Source: Porticoccaceae bacterium UBA4026 (GTDB taxonomy: Bacteria > Pseudomonadota > Gammaproteobacteria > Pseudomonadales > Porticoccaceae). Taken from it: DNA of 21,962 nt. Shown here piece by piece: positions 1 through 6,646 of the stretch. The stretch covers positions 1 through 21,962 of the forward strand of contig DGAQ01000052.1 in the NCBI GenBank assembly GCA_002382445.1. Reading direction: 5' to 3'. A program made the position numbers and the translations under genes. How positions within the stretch are numbered: the stretch's first letter is position 1; each line of letters opens with the position of its first letter. The notes below the pieces were generated by a model that was not told where the DNA came from, searched no databases, and saw only the letters and a list, made by a program, of their open reading frames with translations.

Positions 1-227
1 ATGGCAGTATCAGTGATCTGTCTGAGAACAATATGCGTTGGGTTGAGTCCTATCTACAAGTTGATCTGACCGCAAAATACCAGGTCAGTCCAGCCATGCA
101 GATAAAGCTTGAAGCGATCAATTTGGGTAACCGCCCTGAGTACTATTACTGGGGTGATGATTCTCAACTGTCCCAGTACGATACTTTTGGCAGAAACTAC
201 TCACTAAGCATGAATTACAACTTCTAA
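1..227 (+). CDS. TonB-dependent receptor, C-terminal end (partial)
   Basis: This is the last 75 or so residues of an outer-membrane protein whose start lies before the window; the reading frame is open from base 3. The residues alternate between polar and hydrophobic or aromatic in the manner of beta-barrel strands. The segment 'LEAINLGNRPEYYYWG' resembles the penultimate strands of TonB-dependent receptors, where a similar 'N-x-x-(N/D)' turn is common. The chain ends 'YSLSMNYNF', with the terminal phenylalanine that acts as the assembly signal for the BAM complex. Such receptors import scarce ligands using TonB energy. The ligand cannot be read from this fragment, but the phytase gene just downstream on the same strand suggests a phosphorylated organic compound or a product of phytate breakdown. 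That link is inferred from context; TonB receptor and beta-propeller phytase pairs are known from marine gammaproteobacteria. Confidence 0.8.
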   Translation, partial: GSISDLSENNMRWVESYLQVDLTAKYQVSPAMQIKLEAINLGNRPEYYYWGDDSQLSQYDTFGRNYSLSMNYNF

Positions 228-239
228 CGCAAACGCTAT

Positions 240-286
240 GTTCCTCTACGACCACCGCTCAGTTAGGCGGTCTGTCGTAGAGGAAC
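240..286 (+). terminator. Long hairpin between receptor and phytase genes
   Basis: A 13-base perfect inverted repeat (GTTCCTCTACGAC at 240-252, its complement at 274-286) encloses a second 5-base stem (ACCGC 254-258 with GCGGT 267-271). It starts 12 bases after the receptor stop codon and ends 38 bases before the phytase start. No run of T follows, so it is not a textbook intrinsic terminator. It could be an attenuator or mRNA-stabilising stem that sets different levels for the two genes, or a dispersed palindromic repeat. The structure is directly visible; its role is inferred. Confidence 0.55.
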
Positions 287-324
287 AACTATTTGCACTC
301 CCTCATAATAGGAAAAGTGATGTT

Positions 325-1443
325 ATGAACTCAACAAAATTACGTCAACTCGCAAAATCGACCCTTATCTATACATTGCTTAGCTATGTACTGGCCACGG
401 TTTGTTATGCCGACCAGGCCACCGTGACGGCACTCTATGAAACGCCCCAGGTAATATCTGAGGATGATGCGGCGGATGATCCAGCCATCTGGATTAACTA
501 TGCGGCACCTGAGCAATCACTGGTTTTCGGTACAGATAAACAGAGCGGTGTTTATAGCTACAAACTGAATGGTGAACAAATCGGCTATAGCGAATTGGGT
601 CGGATCAATAATATCGACAGCCGCACCTTAACGCTGGGTGACAGGCCTGCGGACACATATTCACAGACTTTTATCTTTGCCTCCAACCGAACGCTGCAGA
701 CAGTTGACCTATGGGTTTTATCCGACTCTACACTTGCCGAGGGCGCTGCTAGCGAGCGCTTTGCACTGCCAATTAAGCGATCCGTGCAGGCTCAGTCTAG
801 TATCAACATCTACGGTATTTGCGCAGGAGTCGACAAAGATCTTGGCCTAATAGCCTTTGTGACCGAAGATGAAGGCCCGCGGGTAGAGCTATGGCAGTAT
901 CGAGATGAGAGCCTTCGTTTACTGATGACATTTAATAATGGTGGCGAGTCGGAAGGCTGTGTCTATGACGATGAAAACCGCACCTTACTTATCTCTGAAG
1001 AAGAGGTCGGTGGCGTATTGAGAGCCTATCAGGTTAGCGACCAGTTGGACTTTTCCAGTCCTATCATTGTTGACTCCCGTGAGGGTCACATCAATGGTGA
1101 CCCAGAGGGCGTGGCGATCTATAAAACTAATGATACCGATGGCTATGTGCTTCTGTCGTCTCAGGGTGACTCTAAATTCAATATCTATGATCGCCAGTCA
1201 CCCTATGCCTATCGTGGCAGCTTTAATATTGTTGATGGCGAGGTGATTGATGGACAGCTTGTGGATGGAACCACTATTACCGACGGCATCGCTGTAGCCA
1301 ACTATCCCTTTAATAGTGATTTCCCCAAAGGACTGTTTGTTGCTCAGGACAATGACAACATCATTGAGCCAGCGGGAAAGCCCGGTCGCCAAAACTTTAA
1401 GTTAGTGTCATTTGCCGACATTCTTGACGCACTTGAGTTGTGA
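325..1443 (+). CDS. Beta-propeller phytase (secreted 3-phytase family)
   Basis: The predicted enzyme releases phosphate from phytate (inositol hexakisphosphate) in the periplasm or outside the cell. I start it at the ATG at 325, after an AGGAAAAG-like ribosome site, giving 372 residues. A longer frame from 238 would run through the upstream hairpin and put extra residues before the signal peptide. Residues 1-29 form a signal peptide (charged start, hydrophobic core, cleavage near 'CYA-DQ'). Family motifs are clear: 'DAADDPAIW' near residues 48-56, 'NNIDSR' at 95-100, then the glycine- and acid-rich blades 'SEGCVYDDENRTLLISEEEVGG', 'DPEGVAIY', 'SQGDSKFNIYDR' and 'DGIAVANYPF...FPKGLFVAQD'. The many aspartates and glutamates suit the calcium ions this fold needs. 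Length and motif order match beta-propeller phytases. The TonB receptor upstream is a typical neighbour. The exact substrate is unproven. Confidence 0.92.
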   Translation: MNSTKLRQLAKSTLIYTLLSYVLATVCYADQATVTALYETPQVISEDDAADDPAIWINYAAPEQSLVFGTDKQSGVYSYKLNGEQIGYSELGRINNIDSRTLTLGDRPADTYSQTFIFASNRTLQTVDLWVLSDSTLAEGAASERFALPIKRSVQAQSSINIYGICAGVDKDLGLIAFVTEDEGPRVELWQYRDESLRLLMTFNNGGESEGCVYDDENRTLLISEEEVGGVLRAYQVSDQLDFSSPIIVDSREGHINGDPEGVAIYKTNDTDGYVLLSSQGDSKFNIYDRQSPYAYRGSFNIVDGEVIDGQLVDGTTITDGIAVANYPFNSDFPKGLFVAQDNDNIIEPAGKPGRQNFKLVSFADILDALEL

Positions 1444-2059
1444 GAACTGATCAGCCCTTATACCCGAGCCCTGGACAGGCTATAAAATAGTAGGCGCAGG
1501 AAATCGTAGGCTGCTAATTAGGGAAGATATAACAAATACATTTTCTGCACATGTTTATGAAAAGCCGATGCACAAAATCCCCTAAAGCAACGTAGGGGAT
1601 TTTTTGTATGTCGGACAAAGCGGGGCAAGACCCAGCGCGCCATGCACGTGCCATACCGATCGCTGAATACCTAACCAAGCAACCGCAATTACAAATCATA
1701 ATTACTTAAAGTATCGATTCTCAATCACAGCCTTTAAAGTTAGACGCCAGGCATCTGCTTACTAAGGAATGTTCCTCGGCTATTTGCTGCACTGTCATTC
1801 GAGGCCTAGCTATACCTGTGTTCTTTGTGGTGCCTGTAATCAGCCCAGTGAACTTGTGCCAGACCTATTGCCACCAGACGCCAGTGTTCATGGTGTCGGC
1901 AGTGGATATCGCCTCACAGCATGCCGGGTAATGGGTCTTGGCGGGTCTAATATAGTGCTAGAAGGATATTGCGATAAAGGCGGAGCGCAAGCGCGTGACT
2001 AGCTCATACTCTGTGATAATATCGAAGCTGATTAATCAAGAGGCTATTTAGTAATGGCT
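1444..2059. other. 616-base intergenic stretch with no convincing gene
   Basis: Apart from the terminator at 1574-1605 I see nothing firm. Short open frames exist: 1609-1710 forward with 33 residues, 1769-2002 forward with 77 residues and several cysteines, and 1514-1699 reverse. None has a recognisable domain, and only weak ribosome sites precede them. The 77-residue frame has two closely spaced cysteines ('CVLCGAC') near its start but no family that I know. The stretch separates two converging transcription units and may be decayed sequence. Confidence 0.5.
1574..1605 (+). terminator. Intrinsic terminator after the phytase gene
   Basis: AAAATCCCCTA at 1574-1584 pairs perfectly with TAGGGGATTTT at 1593-1603 around an 8-base loop, and the T run continues to 1605. 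This is a classic rho-independent terminator for forward transcription, about 130 bases after the phytase stop. The A run on the other side means it could also stop transcription coming from the reverse-strand glycosyltransferase gene. Confidence 0.85.
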
Positions 2060-3118
2060 TCAGGCTATGTGGCTGCCATCATTGATGGCAAGACTTTGGT
2101 ACTCGCCCCAGAGTGTTTTTGCCAGGGTTTCAACATCCCCTCGATCTGGGTTTACAATCCAACTGGCGAGGGCATCAGCCACCGCTGGAAAGATGATCGG
2201 CCTTTCTGCCGGTTGTTTTAGCCACTCTTTAAGCACTTTGCGATCAAGGCTATCCATTGCAGTCGCCCGACCCATCATTTCCAGTGCAACTACATTACAC
2301 AACTGCTCATACTGACCTAAGAGTGGTTTGACCAAAAGTTTTTTGCCATAAACGAGGCATTCACTTGATAGTTCAAAGCCTGCATTGGAAATCACGCCGT
2401 CACAGGCTGCCAACTGTTGGTGAAAACGATCAACCGATAGGGGATTGATCGTTATATTGCCGCGTTCTTGACGCTTATCAACCTTGGCGAAAACCTCAAA
2501 ACTAATACCGGTAAAACCGGATAAAAAGCTCACGATATCCTCAACGGCCTCGAACCCCATATACACAAGAATTTTACCACTGGGCTCATGTACTTTTGCG
2601 GCCGCTGAAACTAAAGGAGGCAGCACCGGTTGATTAAAATGGTCGTAATGAAAACCAATTTTAGTTTTAGCGGGAGCGAAAATTTTCATTATTAGTTTTG
2701 ACCCCCAGTAACCCTGTGCTTTAGGGATATCATAGTCAAAGGCACATTGGCGACTTAAGGCGACGCAAGGTTTCCCTTTTAGTCGAGTACTCCAGGCCGT
2801 GATAGGCTCAAAATCAGAGATAACTAGATCGTAATTAGCCGTATTAAGGGAGATGACATCCCCTATGAAGGTAAACAGATTGTTGGTCAATACTGTCTTT
2901 ATTATCTCCAGACGTCCGCGCTTATAGATCAGAGTTAAGCCACGAAAGACTCTGTAATTGCCATACTCTTGCATGTCAAAAAAGTCTTCCTCTGACCTGC
3001 CCGAAAAAACAAAGTCTATTTCCACGTCTTTATTCTTTAGCGCAGGAAGCAGCGCCCGAGTTCGAGCAATGTGCCCGTTACCAGTTCCCTGAACACCATA
3101 GAGTATTTTTAAGGTCAT
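2060..3118 (-). CDS. MJ1255/VC2487-type glycosyltransferase
   Basis: Predicted GT-B-fold transferase of the family named after MJ1255 and VC2487, related to the UDP-GlcNAc transferase MurG group; donor and acceptor are not known. I choose the ATG at 3118 (352 residues) rather than an upstream start. It opens with the family signature 'ILYGVQGTGNGH' (residues 5-16), its ATG overlaps the stop of the upstream PAP2 gene as ATGA, and the extra 39 upstream residues lie inside that gene and look like non-coding shadow. Other marks are 'DLVISDFEP' near 97-105 and the C-terminal donor-binding region 'SNAGFELSSECLVYGKKLLVKPLLGQYEQ' near 244-272, where family-28-type enzymes bind the nucleotide sugar. 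There are no membrane segments, so it probably acts at the inner face of the membrane. Coupling to a lipid phosphatase suggests work on a glycolipid or polyprenyl-linked sugar; this is inference. Confidence 0.82.
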   Translation of the reverse strand: MTLKILYGVQGTGNGHIARTRALLPALKNKDVEIDFVFSGRSEEDFFDMQEYGNYRVFRGLTLIYKRGRLEIIKTVLTNNLFTFIGDVISLNTANYDLVISDFEPITAWSTRLKGKPCVALSRQCAFDYDIPKAQGYWGSKLIMKIFAPAKTKIGFHYDHFNQPVLPPLVSAAAKVHEPSGKILVYMGFEAVEDIVSFLSGFTGISFEVFAKVDKRQERGNITINPLSVDRFHQQLAACDGVISNAGFELSSECLVYGKKLLVKPLLGQYEQLCNVVALEMMGRATAMDSLDRKVLKEWLKQPAERPIIFPAVADALASWIVNPDRGDVETLAKTLWGEYQSLAINDGSHIA

Positions 3119-3633
3119 AATAAAATGCTCAAACTTAAATAGGAGCATAGTAAGCCGAGCCCAGCCCCAACGATTAGATCGGTGGGAAAATGAACGCCTA
3201 GGAACACGCGAGAAAAGCCAATGGCACAGGCCCAACTATAGGCAAGTATGCTCCAGTCAGGATAAAACTGATCAATTAAAGTAGCCATTAAAAACGCCGC
3301 GGCGGCGTGGCCAGAAGGCATGCTGAATTTGTCGCTGGGGATAATGGCACAAAGGCAGGAGTTGAGTTTTTCGAACGGTCTCTCTCGTTTCAACAACTTT
3401 TTCAACAAAATAAAGCTAGGAATTTCTATCAAAAAGGCAATCAATCCAGCGATGGCAAATAGAAGGCCATTGTTGCTCTGCGTTAATACAGCGACAAAGC
3501 CCAACAAGGCATAAAAGTATCCATCTCCAGATCGAGACACTAACTTAAAAAAGTTAGTGAGCGGCTTCACCACTTGATGGCGGTTACATCGGAGAAACCA
3601 TCGTGTATCAAAATCAGTTATAGAATCTAACAC
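3115..3633 (-). CDS. PAP2-family membrane phosphatase
   Basis: A 172-residue integral membrane phosphatase of the PAP2/undecaprenyl-pyrophosphatase-like superfamily. All three catalytic motifs are present: K-x6-RP ('KKLLKRERP', residues 78-86), 'PSGH' (106-109) and SR-x3-G-x-H-x3-D ('SRVFLGVHFPTD', 141-152). Histidines 109 and 148 would be the acid/base and nucleophile. Hydrophobic segments at about 40-52, 58-77, 110-122, 128-140 and 153-172 give the usual membrane bundle. Translation starts at GTG 3633. Its TGA stop shares bases with the ATG of the glycosyltransferase gene (3115-3118), so the two are probably translationally coupled. Likely substrates are phosphatidate-, phosphatidylglycerophosphate- or polyprenyl-pyrophosphate-like lipids; the sequence does not decide between them. 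Confidence 0.88.
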   Translation of the reverse strand: MLDSITDFDTRWFLRCNRHQVVKPLTNFFKLVSRSGDGYFYALLGFVAVLTQSNNGLLFAIAGLIAFLIEIPSFILLKKLLKRERPFEKLNSCLCAIIPSDKFSMPSGHAAAAFLMATLIDQFYPDWSILAYSWACAIGFSRVFLGVHFPTDLIVGAGLGLLCSYLSLSILL

Positions 3634-3941
3634 GGCAGATACCTACTAGAAGTTTTCAATGAATCTAACTATAGAGTTGCCTTGCGTCAGTTTTTTGATT
3701 TTTTTGTTAAATATTTATGACAGCCCTGTTTAGTTGATGATGGTTGGTGAATCTAGAGCCCAAACCGACAATGCGCGTTTGCTGCGCTGTGTTATCTACC
3801 ACTAAAGTCACGTGTGTGTTTGCTCTGTTTGTAACCTTATTGATGGTGCCTTCACTTTATTGTGTCGGTGAAGACCTTAAGTTGGTTGGCCATAAAATCA
3901 AGGGAAAACTTAAGAATCTGGTCTAGTGTCGATAGGGTAAT
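3634..3941. other. 308-base gap before the insertion sequence, no convincing gene
   Basis: This stretch holds the upstream region of the PAP2 gene and runs into the left end of the insertion element. A 60-codon forward frame at 3744-3926 contains one hydrophobic segment ('CVFALFVTLLMVPSLYCVG') that could be read as a signal peptide, followed by about 20 charged residues. It has no good ribosome site and no family that I recognise, so I do not call it as a gene. The T-rich segment 3690-3716 lies on the promoter side of the PAP2 gene, but I cannot define promoter boxes there. Confidence 0.45.
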
Positions 3942-3969
3942 TGTAATCCCCCCATTTTTAACATCAGTC
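3942..3969 (+). repeat. IS3 element terminal inverted repeat, left
   Basis: The 28 bases beginning TGTAATCCCCCCATT align to the right-hand repeat with one single-base gap and a few mismatches. This is the end next to the 3' end of orfB, 20 bases beyond the orfB stop codon (3990-3992). Confidence 0.8.
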
Positions 3970-3989
3970 AAAACCAGGGAGCTTCTCGG

Positions 3990-4805
3990 TTATAGCAGCT
4001 GTCGAGGCGGAACCCCGCCAATCGCCGAGTGTGGACGAATATTATTATAGGTCCATTGCCACTGCGTTGCCAATAATTGTGCGTGTTCAATGTCTTCGAA
4101 CAGATTTAGTTCAAGCAGTTCGTGCTGTGCCGTTCGATTGAATCGCTCAATATAGGCATTTTGTGTTGGTTTTCCAGGCTGAATATAAAGCAATGTTATA
4201 TGCTCTTCTATTGCCCAGTCAATCAGCTCATGGCTTATGAATTCAGGACCGTTATCGCATCGTAGAGCCAACGGGTTACCCCGCCATTCCATGATTTGTT
4301 GCAGCGACCGTATCACCCTTTGGGTGGGCAATGAGATGCCAAAATCCATTGCGAGACTTTCGCGGTTACAATCATCAATGACATTAAAAGTACGTATTGA
4401 GCGGCCGTCTTTAAGCGAGTCGCTCATAAAATCCATTGACCAAACTTGATTAATCTCTGCAGGCACAGCCAGAGCATCTGGTTTGTCACGCTTGATGCGA
4501 GACCTAGGCTGTATTCTTAAATTAAGCTCAAGCTCTCGATAGATACGATACACGCGCTTATGGTTCCATTTAAATCCTTTAGTATTGCGTAAGAAGTCAA
4601 AACACAGACCAAATCCCCAACGCTTATGCGTCGTCGTAAGGCACCTCAGCCAGTCCTCAATTTCAGCATTTTCATTAACCAGCGTTGGTTTATAAAAATA
4701 ACAGGTGGTACTGATCGAAAGCACCTCACAAGCCACTCGAATACTCACGCCATATTCCACTTTGGCCCTGCAAGCCAGTTCTCGTCGCCGAGCTGGCTTC
4801 ACCAC
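3990..4805 (-). CDS. IS3-family transposase OrfB (DDE catalytic part)
   Basis: OrfB holds the integrase-like catalytic core of the transposase. Of 271 residues, an N-terminal HTH_21-like segment (about 45-100, with 'HKRWGFGLCFDFLR') precedes the rve core (about 115-270). The catalytic triad is visible: D125 in 'WSMDFM', D184 in 'RCDNGPEF' and E220 in 'NAYIERFNR', with the DDE(35) spacing of the family. The C-terminus 'WTYNNIRPHSAIGGVPP' is also characteristic. It begins at GTG 4805, overlapping the end of orfA by 7 bases. The active product is normally an OrfAB fusion made by -1 frameshifting. The frame is intact, with no missing key residue. Confidence 0.94.
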   Translation of the reverse strand: MVKPARRRELACRAKVEYGVSIRVACEVLSISTTCYFYKPTLVNENAEIEDWLRCLTTTHKRWGFGLCFDFLRNTKGFKWNHKRVYRIYRELELNLRIQPRSRIKRDKPDALAVPAEINQVWSMDFMSDSLKDGRSIRTFNVIDDCNRESLAMDFGISLPTQRVIRSLQQIMEWRGNPLALRCDNGPEFISHELIDWAIEEHITLLYIQPGKPTQNAYIERFNRTAQHELLELNLFEDIEHAQLLATQWQWTYNNIRPHSAIGGVPPRQLL

Positions 4806-5065
4806 TTTTTTGCGATAATATCCTTGGCGATTTCAGCCTTAAGCCGTTCTTCGGCGTACATTTTTTTAAGACGACGGTTTTCGTCTTCTAGCTCTTTCAT
4901 ACGCTTCATAAGCGAGGCGTCCATGCCGCCAAATTTAGCTCGCCATTTGTACATGCTGGCGGAACTGATACCGTGCTCGCGGCACAAATCAGGCACACTG
5001 GCCCCAGCTTCGTTCTGTTTTAAGATAGCCATAATCTGGCTGTCCGTAAATCGTGATATTTTCAT
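4799..5065 (-). CDS. IS3-family transposase OrfA (DNA-binding part)
   Basis: OrfA is an 88-residue DNA-binding protein of the transposase_8 type. It has a helix-turn-helix at about residues 7-45 ('FTDSQIMAILKQNEAGASVPDLCREHGISSASMYKWRAKFGG') and a leucine-zipper-like coiled coil at about 55-80 ('MKELEDENRRLKKMYAEERLKAEIAK') that mediates multimerisation in this family. It starts at ATG 5065 after the GGAGA-type ribosome site AAGGAGATCTAC. The frame ends at TGA 4799-4801, just after the A6G slippage site. Alone, OrfA usually acts as a repressor or regulator of transposition. Confidence 0.93.
   Translation of the reverse strand: MKISRFTDSQIMAILKQNEAGASVPDLCREHGISSASMYKWRAKFGGMDASLMKRMKELEDENRRLKKMYAEERLKAEIAKDIIAKKW
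4805..4811 (-). promoter_or_regulatory. A6G programmed -1 frameshift site
   Basis: On the reverse strand orfA ends ...GCA AAA AAG TGG TGA. The heptamer A AAA AAG sits in the orfA frame exactly as required for a -1 slip. After slipping, ribosomes read GTG GTG AAG CCA, which is the orfB frame, giving an OrfAB fusion of about 358 residues. This is the standard arrangement in IS3-family elements; I have not analysed a downstream stimulatory structure. Confidence 0.8.
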
Positions 5066-5106
5066 GTAGATCTCCTTCGTTTAGTGTACGAAAAAACCCT
5101 ACTTAA

Positions 5107-5135
5107 AACTGATCTTAATTTACGGGGGAATTACA
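5107..5135 (-). repeat. IS3 element terminal inverted repeat, right
   Basis: Read from 5135 on the reverse strand the repeat begins TGTAATTCCCCCGTAAA. It lies 41 bases upstream of the orfA start (5065), so the orfA promoter is probably in or beside it, as is usual for IS3 elements. Confidence 0.8.
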
Positions 5136-5156
5136 AGTAGACCCCTCCTCTATTAA

Positions 5157-5342
5157 TTAGATCGTAATGCGGGTCTTGATTAGAGCAAGCAGCAACAGAC
5201 CGATAATGGCTGTAAGTTTGAAGAGTGGATTCACATCTAGTTCAACTTTATCTAAATAGGTGACTAAGAGTCTCAATCGAATAACCGTACTTTTGAAGTA
5301 TAAAAACACCAGGTAGAGAACACAAGCTGCCAAGGTAAACAA
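5157..5342 (-). CDS. Possible small membrane protein (61 residues), uncertain
   Basis: A short reverse frame starting at TTG 5342. It has two hydrophobic segments, residues 2-20 ('FTLAACVLYLVFLYFKS') and 42-59 ('KLTAIIGLLLLALIKT'), joined by a basic then acidic loop. I know no family for it. It has no clear ribosome site and ends 22 bases from the insertion sequence, so it may be a chance frame in AT-rich DNA or the remains of a longer gene. The hydrophobic pattern is the only argument for it. Confidence 0.25.
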   Translation of the reverse strand: MFTLAACVLYLVFLYFKSTVIRLRLLVTYLDKVELDVNPLFKLTAIIGLLLLALIKTRITI

Positions 5343-5355
5343 ACTTGAAATAATA

Positions 5356-5380
5356 ATATTGGCATATATAATGCCAATAT
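5356..5380. promoter_or_regulatory. 25-base perfect palindrome upstream of hydrolase gene
   Basis: ATATTGGCAT (5356-5365) and ATGCCAATAT (5371-5380) are exact reverse complements separated by five bases (ATATA). The site lies 42 bases before the hydrolase start at 5423. That is where a dimeric repressor or activator would bind, overlapping or flanking a promoter. It is AT-rich and has no T run, so it is a better operator than terminator. The regulator is not identifiable here. Confidence 0.5.
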
Positions 5381-5422
5381 ATCAGGCAACATTTTACGAC
5401 CCCTTACTTTGAGGTTTAGTCT

Positions 5423-6508
5423 ATGAAAATACTACGAACACCGGATGACTTCTTTAAGAATATTAAAGGCTACCCTTATCATCCTCAGTATACGGTGGTT
5501 AAAACGCACGATAACTGTGATCTTAGAATTCACCATATTGATGAAGGACCTAAAGACGGTCCAATTTTACTAGCTATGCATGGGCAGCCAGTGTGGAGCT
5601 ATCTTTATTCGAGAATGATCCCCCACTTGGTTAAGGCTGGCATCAGAGTTATAGCACCAGACCTAGCGGGTTACGGTAAGTCAGATAAGCCTGCAGCGAG
5701 AGAAGATTATAGTTATCAGCGCCAAGTAGATTGGATGAATCAGTGGTTGGTACAAAATGACTTTACAAAGATTACATTTTTTGGCCAAGATTGGGGCGGA
5801 CTAATTGGTTTACGTATGGTGGCGGACAATGGTGAGCGATTTGACCGCGTTGCCATGGGCAATACAGGCTTACCTTACAGTCCTGATGTGCCCGACACGG
5901 TGGTTGAAGAGATTCAGACGTTCAGGCAAGGCCCTACAAAGTTGACTATGGCTTCAATGATGAAACAGGTTCGCCAAATGGATGGCTTTGGTGGGGCTGA
6001 CCCCCATGCGGGCATACGCAAATTTGCTTATTGGCAAAAATATACCTGGGACACTATCGACGTTCCTGCGGGCGTTATAGCCTCCTCGATGATAGAAAAG
6101 CGGAATAAGCTGGCGGTCGCCCTAGAGCTGCTGATGGGTAATCTTGGCTTGCGAAGAATATCGCCCTTCGGATCGGCTGTGACTAAGGCCTTTGAGGCAC
6201 CTTTCCCAAGCCCTGCTTTTAAAATGGCCGTGCGGGCAATGCCAAGCCATGTGCCGAGTATTCCCGACCCCTCGTTAGAGGCGCAGAAACAAGCCTGGGA
6301 ATTCTTTTCAACCTTTGAAAAACCATTTTTATGTGTTGGTGCGGGTGATGATCCAGTGACCAATGGCTTTGAGAAGCTCTTTTTGAGTAAAGTGCCAGGA
6401 ACACAAAATCAGCCACACCAGATGATCGGAGGAGGGCATTTTTTCCAATGGAAAAAGGCCAAGGAGCTATCTCAGATATTGTCAGATTTTATTCACATTA
6501 ATCTTTGA
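5423..6508 (+). CDS. Haloalkane dehalogenase-like alpha/beta hydrolase
   Basis: A 361-residue alpha/beta hydrolase of the haloalkane dehalogenase group, subfamily I by resemblance to Xanthobacter DhlA. It would displace halide from a halogenated alkane through an aspartyl ester and then hydrolyse it with water. Visible residues are the oxyanion-hole 'HGQPVWSYLYSRMIPHL' (from 53), nucleophile D123 with halide-binding W124 in 'GQDWGG', acid D310 in 'GAGDDPVT' and base H339 in 'GGGHFFQW'. A second halide tryptophan is probably W204 in 'FAYWQ'. The acid-to-histidine distance (29 residues) equals that of DhlA, but the cap region is about 50 residues longer. There is no signal peptide, so it should be cytoplasmic. 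ATG 5423 follows a GAGG ribosome site. True halogenated substrate is unproven; relatives of this shape can also be epoxide or ester hydrolases, though an aspartate nucleophile followed by tryptophan favours a dehalogenase. Confidence 0.85.
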   Translation: MKILRTPDDFFKNIKGYPYHPQYTVVKTHDNCDLRIHHIDEGPKDGPILLAMHGQPVWSYLYSRMIPHLVKAGIRVIAPDLAGYGKSDKPAAREDYSYQRQVDWMNQWLVQNDFTKITFFGQDWGGLIGLRMVADNGERFDRVAMGNTGLPYSPDVPDTVVEEIQTFRQGPTKLTMASMMKQVRQMDGFGGADPHAGIRKFAYWQKYTWDTIDVPAGVIASSMIEKRNKLAVALELLMGNLGLRRISPFGSAVTKAFEAPFPSPAFKMAVRAMPSHVPSIPDPSLEAQKQAWEFFSTFEKPFLCVGAGDDPVTNGFEKLFLSKVPGTQNQPHQMIGGGHFFQWKKAKELSQILSDFIHINL

Positions 6509-6599
6509 TTAAGGGCTAAGCTAGCAGTGATATTTTCTCGATATTAGTAATGCAGACGCGACTGAAGGTTTTTGTGTATATACTGATTATAGACAACGC

Positions 6600-6629
6600 C
6601 ACTCCAAGTATTTTTGGTGCTCTGGAGTG
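6600..6629 (+). other. Short inverted repeat upstream of small membrane ORF
   Basis: CACTCCA (6600-6606) and TGGAGTG (6623-6629) are perfect complements around a 16-base loop. They lie between the hydrolase gene and the following membrane-protein frame and could form a weak hairpin in the leader. The repeat covers a TTG that could otherwise start that frame, which is one reason to prefer the later ATG. It could be chance. Confidence 0.3.
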
Positions 6630-6646
6630 TATTTATTGTCATTACA

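Larger units (their letters stand above)
3942..5135 (-). mobile_element. IS3-family insertion sequence, apparently complete (1194 bp)
   Basis: The element carries two overlapping reverse-strand frames, orfA and orfB, typical of IS3-family transposons. Its ends are imperfect inverted repeats of about 28 bases: TGTAATCCCCCC... at 3942 and, on the other strand, TGTAATTCCCCC... from 5135. Both run on to a shared ATCAGT about 22 bases in. The TG...CA termini fit the family. I do not find a matching 3-5 base direct repeat immediately outside the ends (TAAT on the left, AGTA on the right). Target duplication may have been lost by mutation or recombination, or the boundaries may be off by a base or two. 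Both frames are intact, so the copy could still be active. No gene is clearly interrupted by it. Confidence 0.88.

Noticed and set aside
1514..1699. 61-codon reverse frame over the terminator
   Set aside because: It reads straight through a strong terminator hairpin, and its composition looks random.
1769..2002. 77-codon forward frame with 'CVLCGAC' near its N-terminus
   Set aside because: No recognisable family, weak start context, and the cysteine spacing alone is not a zinc or iron-sulphur motif; kept only as a note on the intergenic stretch.
3119..3235. Upstream extension of the glycosyltransferase frame (39 extra residues)
   Set aside because: It lies within the PAP2 gene in another frame, and the family signature starts at the ATG at 3118.
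3744..3926. 60-codon forward frame with a hydrophobic segment before the insertion sequence
   Set aside because: No ribosome site and no conserved family known to me; hydrophobic runs are common in AT-rich DNA.
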